A stretch of DNA of 64,000 nucleotides. It comes from Sutcliffiella deserti (GTDB taxonomy: Bacteria > Bacillota > Bacilli > Bacillales > Bacillaceae_I). This document shows, piece by piece, positions 53,790 to 63,926 of this stretch (positions are counted from its first letter, which is position 1; each line of letters opens with the position of its first letter). The stretch lies in NCBI RefSeq assembly GCF_020037475.1, contig NZ_JAIQDB010000007.1, forward strand, positions 95,579-159,578. Direction: 5' to 3'. Made by a program: the position numbers and the translations under genes. The notes under the pieces are model-generated. The model did not search any database, was not told the DNA's origin, and was given only the letters and a program-made list of their open reading frames with translations.

Positions 53790-55073
53790 TTACACCACTC
53801 CTTCCCTTTTCTTCTCTGTTGAAGTGGCAGGGAACACCAGCCTAACCTCCGTACCTTTCCCTAGCTTACTTGAATAAGTAACCTTTCCATTCATGGTTTC
53901 CACAATCCTTAATGAAACCGTTGTACCAAGTCCAGTTCCTTTGTCTTTTGTGCTATAGAATAATGTACCTATCCTTGATAACTGCTCCTTTGACATCCCT
54001 TTTCCTGTATCTTTAATAAGAACAATTGTCTCAGTGCTACTCGAAAAAAGCTTAACAAAAACTCTGCCATCTTGCGGAGTTGCTTCTATCGCATTTTTTA
54101 TTATATTTACTAGTACCTGTTTAAATTGATTTTTGTCCGTGTCCATTTCTATATTTTTTTCTAGATAACTATCGAGGGTCACCCCGTTTTTTAAGGCAAG
54201 GGGGTTTAATAGCATTTGAACATCATTAATTAATTCTGAAAGATTCACATTTTCCATCTTTTTGAATTCCGGCTTGGCAAAATTTAAATAGTCATTAATA
54301 ATTGACTCGGCCCGTCCCAGCTCACTTAAAACAAGTGGAATGTACGGATACTTTTTTTCATCTTCATCTTTTTCCTTTTGCATGAGTTGTAGGAAACCTT
54401 TAACAACTGTTAGAGGATTTCTTACTTCATGTGCAATGGATGCTGCTAATTCCCCGAGTGTATTTAATTTTTCTGCACGCATAATTTCCCGTCTCATCAG
54501 ATCCCGTTCTAAGACTGCTTCGTGTAGCATGGCAGCAAACCCTACTCCGATTACCTGAATTAATCCAAAAGAAAGAATATAAAGCGTAAGGCCACTTTCC
54601 ATCGAAAAATCGGCTTGTACAAAAATAAAAGTTATAAGAATACCGAGCATCACAATATCCGGCCACAGTCCCAATAATACCGAAAGTTTAATTCTTTTTT
54701 TCTTTGTTTGCAGTGTGTTGAACTTTTTGCTTAATAGAAATGGCAAAAGTGCAGCTAGAGTGGCACTAAAATAACCAAAAATTAACGCGTCTCCCCCTAA
54801 ATACGTTCTTGTCCCTAAAATAGCTGCTAGTACAATCAGACCCGCCTTTGGTCCACCATATAAAATGGCCAATACAAGAGGAATATACCTTAAGTCCCAA
54901 TATAAACCATAGTCATAGAATGCAAATAATAAACATAAACTTGCTGATACCCCTTGAAGAAGTCCGATGAAATAAGGAGATTTTCCAAACCTCTTATTAT
55001 CAGAAACAACATAATAAATTAATACAGGAGCCAAAATGATTAGTACATGCAAAAGTAATTTTTCAGCCAGCAT
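53790..55073 (-). CDS. Sensor histidine kinase with 5TM-LytS sensor, KinB-like
   Basis: A 427-aa kinase with six hydrophobic segments in the first ~190 residues (5TMR-LYT type), then HisKA box LAASIAHEVRNPLTVVKGF and HATPase boxes VNIIKNAIEA, KDTGKGM and GTGLGTTVS. Length and layout match B. subtilis KinB, which feeds phosphate to Spo0F at the start of sporulation. No response regulator is adjacent, as expected for a phosphorelay kinase. No KapB-like gene is seen next to it. Confidence 0.82.
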   Translation of the reverse strand: MLAEKLLLHVLIILAPVLIYYVVSDNKRFGKSPYFIGLLQGVSASLCLLFAFYDYGLYWDLRYIPLVLAILYGGPKAGLIVLAAILGTRTYLGGDALIFGYFSATLAALLPFLLSKKFNTLQTKKKRIKLSVLLGLWPDIVMLGILITFIFVQADFSMESGLTLYILSFGLIQVIGVGFAAMLHEAVLERDLMRREIMRAEKLNTLGELAASIAHEVRNPLTVVKGFLQLMQKEKDEDEKKYPYIPLVLSELGRAESIINDYLNFAKPEFKKMENVNLSELINDVQMLLNPLALKNGVTLDSYLEKNIEMDTDKNQFKQVLVNIIKNAIEATPQDGRVFVKLFSSSTETIVLIKDTGKGMSKEQLSRIGTLFYSTKDKGTGLGTTVSLRIVETMNGKVTYSSKLGKGTEVRLVFPATSTEKKREGVV

Positions 55074-55287
55074 GATAGATCCCCATTCTTAACAAGCATT
55101 GATTTATTCATTAGAATTAATTTCGACAAGATTTGGTAAAATACCTTGTAGTTTGAGCGAGTTTTATAAATTTCATAATGTTTTTCACAAATTACCGCCA
55201 AAAACCCTTCTTTTTTTGAAAATATCCTTCATTAGCGCCCAAACAAATAGTAAAATAATCCTATAACTTTTAAAAGGTGTGATTGTG

Positions 55288-56253
55288 ATGCATTGTATAA
55301 ATTGTGGGGTTCCGACTCCTTTAGAGGAAGGTGGGATATTTACCGTAAAGTCTAAAACAGGACTCGTAGGACATCGTTATGCTTCCTTACTAGAACTTGA
55401 GAGGTTTGTGTTCAGCCTCCAAAATAAAGAAAACAACAATGATATAGAAGTGAAGACCTCAAATATGAATGGTTATTATACTCTTTCTAACTTTTCACTC
55501 ATGCTACAAAACCACGAGTTAGTAAATCTAATTGCAAAGGGCTCTTTTACTACTCATTTTCAACCAATTATTGATTTACAGAATGACTATCGTCTTTTTG
55601 CCTATGAGTGTTTACTAAGACCACAGTCTGCCAATAATTCAGTTTCCCCTTATGAATTATTTGAATTTGCTAGAAAAACAAACTTACACAATTATCTAGA
55701 CCAAAAAGCAAGAGAAGTATCCATTATATCTAGCAGCAAGGGAAAGATTCCGGAAGATGTTAAGATTTTCATTAATTTTCTGCCTTCCTCAATATATAAC
55801 CCCGAATTCTGTTTGCAGCATACCTTCCATATTGTAGATAAATATAACATTGCGGCTAATCAGCTCGTGTTTGAAGTAGTAGAATCAGAGAAAATCACAG
55901 ATATTAATCACCTTGAATCAATATTTAAGACATATAAAAAGTCCGGCATGCAGGTGGCTCTAGATGATGTCGGAGCTGGTTATTCCACTTTAGAGGTGTT
56001 AGATAAGCTGCGGCCAGACTTTGTTAAAATAGACCGCTCCTATGTCTCTCACTGTGATACTCTCTTGGAAAATCAGATTTTCTTGCAAAATGTATTAGAA
56101 ATTTCTGAGAAACTTGGTATTAAAGTGTTGGCAGAAGGAATTGAAAGAGTAGAAGAATTAGAGTACTGCCGAAAAATCGGAATCCGTTATGCGCAAGGCT
56201 ATTATATTGGAAAGCCAAGCCCTAGCCCGACCGAACCGAGTTTTGCTATTTAA
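55288..56253 (+). CDS. EAL domain protein, probable c-di-GMP phosphodiesterase
   Basis: A 321-aa cytoplasmic protein. A short N-terminal cysteine pair (MHCINCGVP) could bind zinc. The EAL domain spans ~80-318. The signature is ECLLRP instead of EALLR, but the metal and catalytic positions look kept: Asn in FINFLPSS, Glu in VFEVVESE, DD in ALDDVGAG, Lys in VKIDRSYV and Glu in LAEGIE. Activity is therefore plausible. It is divergent from the KinB-like gene across 214 bp. AAAAGGTG precedes the ATG at 55288. Confidence 0.85.
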   Translation: MHCINCGVPTPLEEGGIFTVKSKTGLVGHRYASLLELERFVFSLQNKENNNDIEVKTSNMNGYYTLSNFSLMLQNHELVNLIAKGSFTTHFQPIIDLQNDYRLFAYECLLRPQSANNSVSPYELFEFARKTNLHNYLDQKAREVSIISSSKGKIPEDVKIFINFLPSSIYNPEFCLQHTFHIVDKYNIAANQLVFEVVESEKITDINHLESIFKTYKKSGMQVALDDVGAGYSTLEVLDKLRPDFVKIDRSYVSHCDTLLENQIFLQNVLEISEKLGIKVLAEGIERVEELEYCRKIGIRYAQGYYIGKPSPSPTEPSFAI

Positions 56254-56268
56254 TTCGCAATCACCTAA

Positions 56269-56309
56269 ACTCTCTCAAAAGGCACAAATGTAGCCTTTTG
56301 GGAGAGTTC
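56269..56309 (+). terminator. Terminator of EAL gene
   Basis: AACTCTCTCAAAAGGC and GCCTTTTGGGAGAGTT arms. The remaining gap to 56655 contains one more weak hairpin at ~56362-56410 and no gene I can support. Confidence 0.8.
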
Positions 56310-56654
56310 TATACCTTTGTATGAAGAATTCAAATTTTAAAGTTTTCTGCTCTTCAACAGAAAAAGGCTGTGGGCTCTCTTAGAATGGAGATTCGCAGGC
56401 TTTTTTTTCGTCCTTTTTAAAAGTTTTTATTGGGAACCACTCCCTTAGCAGTCTTCGTCACGGCAGTTTTCAGCCCACTTTGCTTTTCATGTACCTGTTC
56501 CACTTCTTAACCAAATCTGGATATATCCGCGTTAGCTATCCTACAAAGAATTTCACCAGAAGCAGGTGAACCTACAAAAATCGTCATCCCCTATTTATCT
56601 TTGAGGTGGAGCAAGACATCCGCAACGTTGAAAAACTTTCTTACCCTTCAAAAA

Positions 56655-56694
56655 AAGCCACGGACACCTTATCTGGCGCACCGTGGCTTCTTTC
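56655..56694 (-). terminator. Terminator of ABC exporter operon
   Basis: GCCACGG and CCGTGGC arms; the minus strand continues into TTTTTTT. Confidence 0.8.
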
Positions 56695-56698
56695 TATA

Positions 56699-58501
56699 TT
56701 AACCAACCTCTTTTTTCAACTGACTAGTAAATAAGTCGTGATAGAATCCTTTTTGTGAAAGCAATTCATCATGGGAGCCTTTTTCTATAATTTCTCCCTC
56801 ATTTAAAACTAATATTTGATCCGCTTTTTGAATTGTATTTAAGCGATGCGCGATAACAAAGCTTGTTCTGCCTTCCATTAGACGCTCCAATGCCTCCTGG
56901 ATTTTCATCTCGGTAATGGTGTCAATGCTGCTTGTCGCTTCATCAAGTACGAGTATTGTAGGATCTGCAAGGACCGCTCTTGCTATCGAGAGCAGTTGCT
57001 TTTGCCCTTGACTAATTCCACTACCATCTTGCTTCAGTCGGAAATCATAAGCTCCAGGTAACTTTTTAATAAATGAATGCGCATTTGCCAGATTAGCTGC
57101 CTTTTCCGCTTCTTCATCTGTTGCATCTAATCTTCCATAACGTATATTTTCTCGTATTGTCCCTTCAAAAAGGAAAGAGTCCTGCAAGACAAAGGCCATA
57201 TGCTTTCTCAGGCTTGTTCGTTTAATTTGTGTGATGGGATGACCGTCCAATAAAATACTGCCGCTGTCTAAATCATAAAAACGGGAAATCAAATTAATGA
57301 CGGTCGTTTTCCCTGCGCCAGTTGGTCCGACAAAGGCCACCGTCTCCCCTACAGATGCATGAAAGCTAATATTCTTAATGGTCGAATCATCGTCGTCATA
57401 GGCGAAACTAGCATCTCGAAACTCGACTTCCCCTCTCACCGTTTCGAGTTCTATTGCGTCTTTTTCATCATGCTCCTCTTCCTCTTCATCCAACACATCA
57501 AATACTCGCTCTGCTCCGGCAACGGCTGAGAGCAGGGTATTGAATTGGTTGGCAAGGTCATTTAGAGGACGTGTGAATTGTCTGGAATACTCTGCAAAAA
57601 TAACGATTACTCCAATGGTGATTCCCATTCCATTCAGTGCCATGATTCCTCCGACACCTGCAATAATGGCAAAGCTTAAATTATTGAGCATGTTCATCAG
57701 CTTGGGGATAAATCCCGAATAGGTTTGAGCCCAATAGGCACTTTTCTTGAGTCGCTGGCTTTTTTCCATAAACTCATTCATTACTTTGTCTTCTTGCGAA
57801 AAGGTTTTAACGATTCTCTGACCAGAGATTGTTTCTTCGATATACCCATTCAACTCACCAAGATTACGCTGCGTTTGTTTGAATAGGGGACCGGTACGGT
57901 TGGTAATCCATTTTAGTCCAAAGAACATAACAGGGACGATGATTAAGGTGATACCTGTCAGAATAGGACTTAAATAGAGCATAACCGACACTGTTCCGAC
58001 TAAGGTAAGAACACTCGAAAACACCTGAATAACAGAACTGTTTAAAGTGGAACTTACATTTTCCATATCATTGGTTACTCGGCTCATCAGCTCTCCATGC
58101 TGTCTTTTATCAAAATAAGGAATCGGTAGCTTGTGTAAATGCTGGAAAAGCTGGGTTCGCATTTTATAAACAGTATTCTGTGCAATGCCCACCATCCAGT
58201 AGTTTTGCAGCCAAGTTGATAAGGAGTAAAAAATATAAATGAATACTAAGCCAATCAAGACATTTATTAGACCTGCGCTATCTCGTTCTACTATATAATT
58301 GTCAATAGCCATTCCCACTATAAAAGGACCCAACAGACCTAAGGCAGAGCTTGCTAATACCATAAGCAATACTAATGATAACAGTCCTTTTCGCTCACCC
58401 AAATACATCCAGACTCGCTTAATTGTCGCCTTCCAGTTTTTCGGTTTCGGCTTCTTTGCGGCTTTATTTGCCACAGCGGCGCTATTATTTGGCTTCGACA
58501 T
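56699..58501 (-). CDS. ABC exporter half-transporter, catalytic subunit (YfiC-like)
   Basis: A 600-aa type IV ABC half-transporter: six transmembrane helices, then an ATPase with Walker A GPTGAGKTT, signature ISQGQ, Walker B LVLDEATSSID and switch His IAHRLNT. All catalytic residues are present. The ATG at 58501 (GGAGGTGGCGGAGC upstream) lies inside the upstream gene, a 17-nt overlap, so the two are translated together and should form a heterodimer like B. subtilis YfiB-YfiC. The substrate is unknown, likely a drug or lipid. Confidence 0.88.
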   Translation of the reverse strand: MSKPNNSAAVANKAAKKPKPKNWKATIKRVWMYLGERKGLLSLVLLMVLASSALGLLGPFIVGMAIDNYIVERDSAGLINVLIGLVFIYIFYSLSTWLQNYWMVGIAQNTVYKMRTQLFQHLHKLPIPYFDKRQHGELMSRVTNDMENVSSTLNSSVIQVFSSVLTLVGTVSVMLYLSPILTGITLIIVPVMFFGLKWITNRTGPLFKQTQRNLGELNGYIEETISGQRIVKTFSQEDKVMNEFMEKSQRLKKSAYWAQTYSGFIPKLMNMLNNLSFAIIAGVGGIMALNGMGITIGVIVIFAEYSRQFTRPLNDLANQFNTLLSAVAGAERVFDVLDEEEEEHDEKDAIELETVRGEVEFRDASFAYDDDDSTIKNISFHASVGETVAFVGPTGAGKTTVINLISRFYDLDSGSILLDGHPITQIKRTSLRKHMAFVLQDSFLFEGTIRENIRYGRLDATDEEAEKAANLANAHSFIKKLPGAYDFRLKQDGSGISQGQKQLLSIARAVLADPTILVLDEATSSIDTITEMKIQEALERLMEGRTSFVIAHRLNTIQKADQILVLNEGEIIEKGSHDELLSQKGFYHDLFTSQLKKEVG

Positions 58502-60224
58502 GCTCCGCCACCTCCACTCCAAACTGTGATTGATAAATCTTTTGATACAAAGTTGAATTTTCTAGTAAATACTCATGACTTCCTTCTTCTAACATTTCTC
58601 CATCCTCAAGCAGCATAATTTTATCTGCTTCCATTGCTGTGCTTACCTTTTGGGTAATGATAAAGGTGGTGCACTGGTATGTTTTCAGCGCCTTCAATAA
58701 CTTTGCTTCTGTCGTTAAATCGAGCGCACTAGTACTATCATCTAGCATTAAGATTCTAGGTTTTCTTATTAACGCTCTTGCTATGGAGAGGCGCTGTTTC
58801 TGACCGCCGGATAGATTAACCCCTTTTTGGCCAAGAACCGTGTCGTATTTATTAGGCAAGCGATTAATCGTATCATGAATTTGAGCATCCTTGGAAGCTT
58901 GAATTATTTCTTCTAAAGTGGCATCCTCTTTACCCCATCCAAGATTATCTTTGACAGACCCGGAAAACAATAACGCCTCTTGTGGCACATAGCCAATTTG
59001 TCGTCGAAGAGCTTTCACTGGCAAATCGGTGATATCCTTTTGGTCAATAAAAATAGTCCCATCGTTCACATCATATAACCTCGGAATCAGTTGAAACAAG
59101 GAAGATTTCCCTGACCCAGTTGCACCCATAATAGCCACAGTTGCCCCTGCTTCTACCCGAAAGTTGATGTTTTGTAGTACTGGGGTTTCCGTGTTTGGAT
59201 AGTGAAAGGAAACCGAATCAAAGTGAACTTCTCCATTCAGCGAGGTTTCTTTTAAATCAATACCCTCTTTATCTACAAGATCTATCTCTTCATCCAGAAC
59301 ATCTGCAATCCTGTGTGCAGAGGCTTTGGCACGCGCAAACGCCATGATGATAAAGGAGATGATCGTTAATGCTCCGGTAATCCTCGTCGCGTAGTTAACA
59401 ATAGCCACCACTTCTCCGACTTGCACGCTGCCCGTATTCACACCTGCACTTCCGAACCAAAGAACAGCTAAGATGCTGAGGTTCATGATTAATAAAAGAA
59501 CTGGCATGGTAATTTCCATTAATCGTAGAGCGAAAATTGTTTGATCCTTTAATTCTTCGCTTGCATTGTCAAATCGTTTAATTTCATGATTTTTACGTAG
59601 AAAAGCTTTGATTAATCGAATTCCACCGAGATTCTCCCTCATAACATTGTTTACACCATCCAGTTTTTCCTGGACTGCTTTAAACATTGCTCCGCCTTTT
59701 TTCATTACAAAAACTAAAAAGACAAATAGCACCGGCACTCCTATTACCAAAAATAGTGCTAACTGAAAGTTCACAATAAGCGCCATTACCACTCCACCAA
59801 TGATTAAGAGTGGCGCACGCAGCATAATTCGCAGACTCATAAACACCGTATTTTGAATTTGTGTGACATCATTTGTCATCCTTGTGATGAGTGAAGAAGT
59901 AGGAAACAGGCTAAAGTTAGCAAACGAAAAGGATTGGATTTTCCCAAATAACCCTTTCCGAATGTCATATCCGAAGCTTTGTGATACATGTGCTGCAAAG
60001 AAGGAATTAATTACTCCCGCCAGAAAAGCTACAAAGGAGAGCCCAACCATCACTCCTCCCCACTTCATGACCACATCAAGGTCCTCCTGCAAAATGCCAT
60101 CATCAATAATCTTTGCCATAAGCAGCGGTTGTAAAAGCTCTACAACAAGTTCCGTAAGCATCAGTATCAACGCGATCCCTACTGCCAACTTATATGGCTT
60201 TAAAAAAGAAAAAACTTTCCCCAT
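58485..60224 (-). CDS. ABC exporter half-transporter, degenerate-site subunit (YfiB-like)
   Basis: A 579-aa half-transporter with six helices and an ATPase having Walker A GATGSGKSS and a standard LSGGQ. The Walker B reads LMLDDSTSALD, so the catalytic Glu is Asp, and the switch His is replaced by Gln (ITQKVST). This is the usual non-catalytic partner in heterodimeric exporters such as BmrCD and TM287/288. It is first gene of the operon. Confidence 0.88.
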   Translation of the reverse strand: MGKVFSFLKPYKLAVGIALILMLTELVVELLQPLLMAKIIDDGILQEDLDVVMKWGGVMVGLSFVAFLAGVINSFFAAHVSQSFGYDIRKGLFGKIQSFSFANFSLFPTSSLITRMTNDVTQIQNTVFMSLRIMLRAPLLIIGGVVMALIVNFQLALFLVIGVPVLFVFLVFVMKKGGAMFKAVQEKLDGVNNVMRENLGGIRLIKAFLRKNHEIKRFDNASEELKDQTIFALRLMEITMPVLLLIMNLSILAVLWFGSAGVNTGSVQVGEVVAIVNYATRITGALTIISFIIMAFARAKASAHRIADVLDEEIDLVDKEGIDLKETSLNGEVHFDSVSFHYPNTETPVLQNINFRVEAGATVAIMGATGSGKSSLFQLIPRLYDVNDGTIFIDQKDITDLPVKALRRQIGYVPQEALLFSGSVKDNLGWGKEDATLEEIIQASKDAQIHDTINRLPNKYDTVLGQKGVNLSGGQKQRLSIARALIRKPRILMLDDSTSALDLTTEAKLLKALKTYQCTTFIITQKVSTAMEADKIMLLEDGEMLEEGSHEYLLENSTLYQKIYQSQFGVEVAEHVEAK

Positions 60225-60508
60225 CTTCCTTGATCCCCCAAACTGTTTGCTATGTTTAATCTATGTTGATTCAATACCTTCCCCATTAACCAATACTTCG
60301 TTTAGCTAAACGAATATCTTGAAATCTTTATATTATTTCTATATCATACTCTTTTTGCTATGTTTTTTAAATAGTTTGAATTATTATTATTACTATTAGC
60401 TAATAAAAAACTATCAATAACTGCTGATAAGTGGAACCCATAACGAAGACATCAGAACTTGAAGAAGAAGCACGTTAGTCTTCCCCTTCCCCCTGTGTAT
60501 TGGAGTGG

Positions 60509-60605
60509 CAGGTGATCGACTCCTGCGGGCGATAGCGGTAGACGGGAGACCCCGCAGGCGACGCCGAGGAGGCTCCCGCACCGCCCCGCGGAAAGTGATC
60601 ACCTG
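60509..60605. repeat. Long GC-rich palindromic intergenic repeat
   Basis: Terminal inverted CAGGTGATC/GATCACCTG. The core is CTCCTGCGGGCGATAGCGG, GACCCCGCAGGCGACGCCG and GAGGAGGCTCCCGC. Same family as 41946 and 63800. The gap 60225-60782 holds no gene; GTCTTCCCC-type sequence flanks the element on both sides (60478, 60672). Confidence 0.75.
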
Positions 60606-60782
60606 AAACGGAAAGGAGCAGGAAGTTTAAACCGATCTCTACCTATAGTGTCATCTAAAAGTGGCACATTAGTCTTCCCCATCCACCCTGTGGAAAGGAA
60701 CAGGGAGTATAAATGGAACGATTCTCTACCTATTTTTACAAAATGAACCTAAAAAGAGCAAGTAATAAGGAGGCAACCACTT

Positions 60783-62276
60783 ATGTACAATCCCAAGCTA
60801 GCAAACTTAGTTAACGACTGGCTTCCAGAAGCTACGATCAATACCCTGCAACATGCATTGGAAACAGGCACCATCACATCCAAAGAACTTGTACTTATGT
60901 ATCTTCACCGGATCAGCCAGCATGACCAAAAAGGGACTGCTATAAATTCTATTCTCGAAATCAATCCAGATGCTGTCTTTCTTGCAGAAGCATTGGATCA
61001 CGAACGAAAGCAAAATGGCGCACGCGGACCACTTCATGGTATACCTGTTTTCATAAAAGATAATATTGACACTGCAGATAAGATGCATACAAGTGCAGGG
61101 TCCATCGCGCTTGCAGAACATTTTCCCAAAGAAGATTCCACTGTCGCTAAGAGTTTAAAAGAGGCTGGCGCTATCATTCTAGGTAAAACCAATATGACGG
61201 AATGGGCCAACTTTATGACTGAAAAAATGCCAAGCGGCTATAGCTCCCGCGGAGGACAAGTTCTTAATCCATATGGACCGGGAGTATTTGATGTGGGAGG
61301 TTCAAGCAGCGGATCAGGTGCATCCATTGCGGCGAATTTTGCAGCAGCAGCCATTGGAACAGAAACATCCGGTTCTATTTTAAGTCCGGCAAGCTCTAAT
61401 TCTCTTGTCGGAATCAAACCTACAGTTGGGTTGATTAGCAGAAAGGGAATTATCTCAATTACTTATAGCCAGGATACTGCCGGACCGATGACACGTACAG
61501 TAGCAGACGCCGCCATCCTTTTAAGTGTCTTAACGCAAACGGACAAGCAGGACCCTGCCACCTTATCCAACCCAGAACCAGGGATGTCCTATTCTGACTT
61601 TTTACTAAAAGAAGGATTACAGGGGATGCGCATCGGAATTGCTCGTGACCCTTATTTCACTTACCTTTCTGAGGAGGAGGGGCAGGTGATGGAAAGGGCC
61701 ATTGCCGACCTCCAAAAACAGGGAGCCATTATCGTTGAGGACGTAAACATCCCTTTCGCTAAGGATGAATGGGATTATCATACGCTTTTTTATGAATTCA
61801 AAAGCAGCTTAAACGCATATTTGAGCACTACCGCTTCTCATATTCCTATTAAGAGCTTAAAAGATTTAATTAATTTTAATGATAAAGCTCCTGATAAGAT
61901 GCTTAAATACGATCAGACCATTTTAAAAGAATGCGAGAAGCTAAGCGGGGCCTTAACGGAAGAAACATATCTTGTCAGCCGCGAGAAGGACCTTTATCGC
62001 ACACAGACAGGCGGAATCGACGCGGTGATGGCTGAGCTTCAGTTAGACGCAATTTTAACCCCCAACAACTTTGGGGCAAGTTTACCTGCAAAAGCAGGAT
62101 ACCCTTCCATTACGGTCCCAGGCGGCTACACAACCGATGGAAAGCCTGTTGGCGTAACCTTTACCGCTAAAGCTTTTGAAGAAAGCAAGCTGATTCAGAT
62201 CGGGTATGCCTATGAGCAGGCAACTTTGCATCGAAAAGCACCTGATCTTCATTACAAGGAGGAGGAACAAGGATGA
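60783..62276 (+). CDS. Amidase family protein (GatA-like signature amidase)
   Basis: A 497-aa amidase-signature hydrolase. The Ser-cisSer-Lys triad is visible: Lys in PVFIKDNIDT (~residue 92), and serines in GGSSSGSGASIAANFA and GTETSGSIL. The real GatA works with GatB/GatC, which are absent here, so this is a stand-alone amidase of unknown substrate. It is translationally coupled to the M20 peptidase (4-nt overlap), suggesting joint use of peptide or amide nitrogen. Confidence 0.88.
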   Translation: MYNPKLANLVNDWLPEATINTLQHALETGTITSKELVLMYLHRISQHDQKGTAINSILEINPDAVFLAEALDHERKQNGARGPLHGIPVFIKDNIDTADKMHTSAGSIALAEHFPKEDSTVAKSLKEAGAIILGKTNMTEWANFMTEKMPSGYSSRGGQVLNPYGPGVFDVGGSSSGSGASIAANFAAAAIGTETSGSILSPASSNSLVGIKPTVGLISRKGIISITYSQDTAGPMTRTVADAAILLSVLTQTDKQDPATLSNPEPGMSYSDFLLKEGLQGMRIGIARDPYFTYLSEEEGQVMERAIADLQKQGAIIVEDVNIPFAKDEWDYHTLFYEFKSSLNAYLSTTASHIPIKSLKDLINFNDKAPDKMLKYDQTILKECEKLSGALTEETYLVSREKDLYRTQTGGIDAVMAELQLDAILTPNNFGASLPAKAGYPSITVPGGYTTDGKPVGVTFTAKAFEESKLIQIGYAYEQATLHRKAPDLHYKEEEQG

Positions 62277-63643
62277 CTACTTTTCAAAACTATTTACAAG
62301 AGCAGCGGAATAAGCATTTGGAGGAGCTTCTTGGCTTGCTTGCCATTCCGAGCATCAGCGCACTCCCCGACCATAAAGAGGACACTGTTCAGGCTGCAGA
62401 ATGGTTTGCGGCATCGTTACGAAAGTTAGGGATGGATAATGTCCAGCTCTACCCTACAAAAGGATATCCAGTTGTTTATGGGGAATGGCTGAAAGCGGAA
62501 GGAAAACCGACCGTGTTGATTTATGGGCATTATGATGTGCAGCCAGTCGACCCTCTCCATCTGTGGGAGACCCCGCCGTTTGAGCCTACAATAAGAGAAG
62601 AGAGCATCTATGCGCGTGGGGCGAGTGATGACAAAGGTCAAACCTTTATGCACCTAAAGGCGTTAGAGGCCATCCTCCAAACAACCGGCACCCTGCCATT
62701 TAACTTCAAGTTTTGCATTGAAGGGGAAGAGGAAGTGGGTAGCCCTAATCTGCCGGCTTTTATTGAAGAGTATAAGGATATGCTTGCTGCCGATGTTATT
62801 GTTATATCGGATACAGCGATGATGGAAGAAGATAAACCGACAATTTGCTATGGACTAAGAGGAATGTGCGGCTTTCAGTTGGATGTGAAAGGACCGCGAC
62901 GTGATCTTCATTCTGGTTTATATGGAGGGGCGGTCCAAAACCCGATTCATGCGGTAGTGGAACTTTTGCAATCTTTTCATAATCAAGATGGAGAGATTAC
63001 AGTCGATGGGTTCTATGACAAGGTAGTCTCTTTGACTGAAGATGAGAAAGCTGCCTTCGAAGCATTAGATGTTACAGAGGAATCACTAAAAGAAGAGGTC
63101 GGTGTTACAGAGCTTCATGGAGAAAAGGGCTACAGCTGGCTTGAAAGAACCTGGGTCCGCCCAACCTTAGAAATCAATGGAATATACGGTGGCTTTCAGG
63201 GGGAAGGAATCAAAACGGTACTACCATCTGAAGCACATGCGAAAATAACCTGCCGACTTGTTCCAGATCAGGATCCTGATGAGATTCTTGAGCTGTTGCA
63301 AAAGCATGTCAAAGATCATACCCCGCCTGGTGTGGAAATTACAGTATCACTTTTTGACAAAGGGGCGCCGTTTGTTACCCCATTCGATCACCCGGCCATT
63401 CAGGCGGCAAGCCGTGCATTTGAAAAAGTATATAAAGTGCCAACCTCTTATACTAGAGGCGGAGGGTCCCTACCAATTGTCTCCAACCTGGATGCAATTT
63501 TGAAAGCACCAATCGTGTTGATGGGGTTTGGTTTGCCATCAGATAACGTGCACTCACCTAATGAAAATTTTAAATTAAAAAATTTTGACAAAGGGTTATT
63601 GACACTCTGCCATTATTGGGAGGAGCTTGCAGAAACACTTTAA
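62273..63643 (+). CDS. M20 family dipeptidase (CNDP-like)
   Basis: A 456-aa zinc-dependent dipeptidase. Metal-binding motifs: IYGHYDVQPVD, GASDDKGQ, EGEEEVGS with the general-base Glu, ISDTAM, and HSPNE near the C-terminus. A dimerisation lid domain lies between ~185 and 330 (RRDLHSGLYGG). It resembles carnosinase/CNDP-type cytosolic dipeptidases rather than PepV. GGAGGAGG lies before the ATG, inside the amidase gene. Confidence 0.9.
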   Translation: MTTFQNYLQEQRNKHLEELLGLLAIPSISALPDHKEDTVQAAEWFAASLRKLGMDNVQLYPTKGYPVVYGEWLKAEGKPTVLIYGHYDVQPVDPLHLWETPPFEPTIREESIYARGASDDKGQTFMHLKALEAILQTTGTLPFNFKFCIEGEEEVGSPNLPAFIEEYKDMLAADVIVISDTAMMEEDKPTICYGLRGMCGFQLDVKGPRRDLHSGLYGGAVQNPIHAVVELLQSFHNQDGEITVDGFYDKVVSLTEDEKAAFEALDVTEESLKEEVGVTELHGEKGYSWLERTWVRPTLEINGIYGGFQGEGIKTVLPSEAHAKITCRLVPDQDPDEILELLQKHVKDHTPPGVEITVSLFDKGAPFVTPFDHPAIQAASRAFEKVYKVPTSYTRGGGSLPIVSNLDAILKAPIVLMGFGLPSDNVHSPNENFKLKNFDKGLLTLCHYWEELAETL

Positions 63644-63700
63644 TGTAGAAGCGTTCCTTCGTAAGAAAGAGGTTGGGCCAAAAGTGTTTTAGACTAAGGA

Positions 63701-63756
63701 AAACCCGAACTATGTTTTTAAATTCTAGGATTCAAAAGGAAAGTTCGGGTTTTTTA
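63701..63756 (+). terminator. Terminator of amidase-dipeptidase operon
   Basis: AAACCCGAACT and AGTTCGGGTTT arms around an AT-rich loop with a smaller inner pairing, then TTTTT. Confidence 0.8.
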
Positions 63757-63799
63757 TTGGTTTTTTTCAAGTGTACACTTAGCATTAAAATACGTTCCA

Positions 63800-63926
63800 G
63801 CGGTTGATTGGAGTGACAGACGAAGACTCCTGCGGGAAGAGTAGCTTATGTGAGACCCCGCAGGCAAAGCCGAGGAGGCTCACGGGCTACCCGCGGAAAG
63901 CGAGTCTGGCACGGAAATCAATCGCG
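63800..63926. repeat. Long GC-rich palindromic intergenic repeat
   Basis: The outer ends CGGTTGATT and AATCAATCG are inverted. The core GACTCCTGCGGGAAGAGTAG, GAGACCCCGCAGGCAAAGCC and GGCTCACGGGCTACCCGCGG matches 60509 and, in reverse, 41946. Confidence 0.75.

Noticed and set aside
56440..56650. Decayed gene in the gap before the ABC exporter terminator
   Set aside because: Short coding-like stretches occur, but no continuous frame or recognisable family can be supported.
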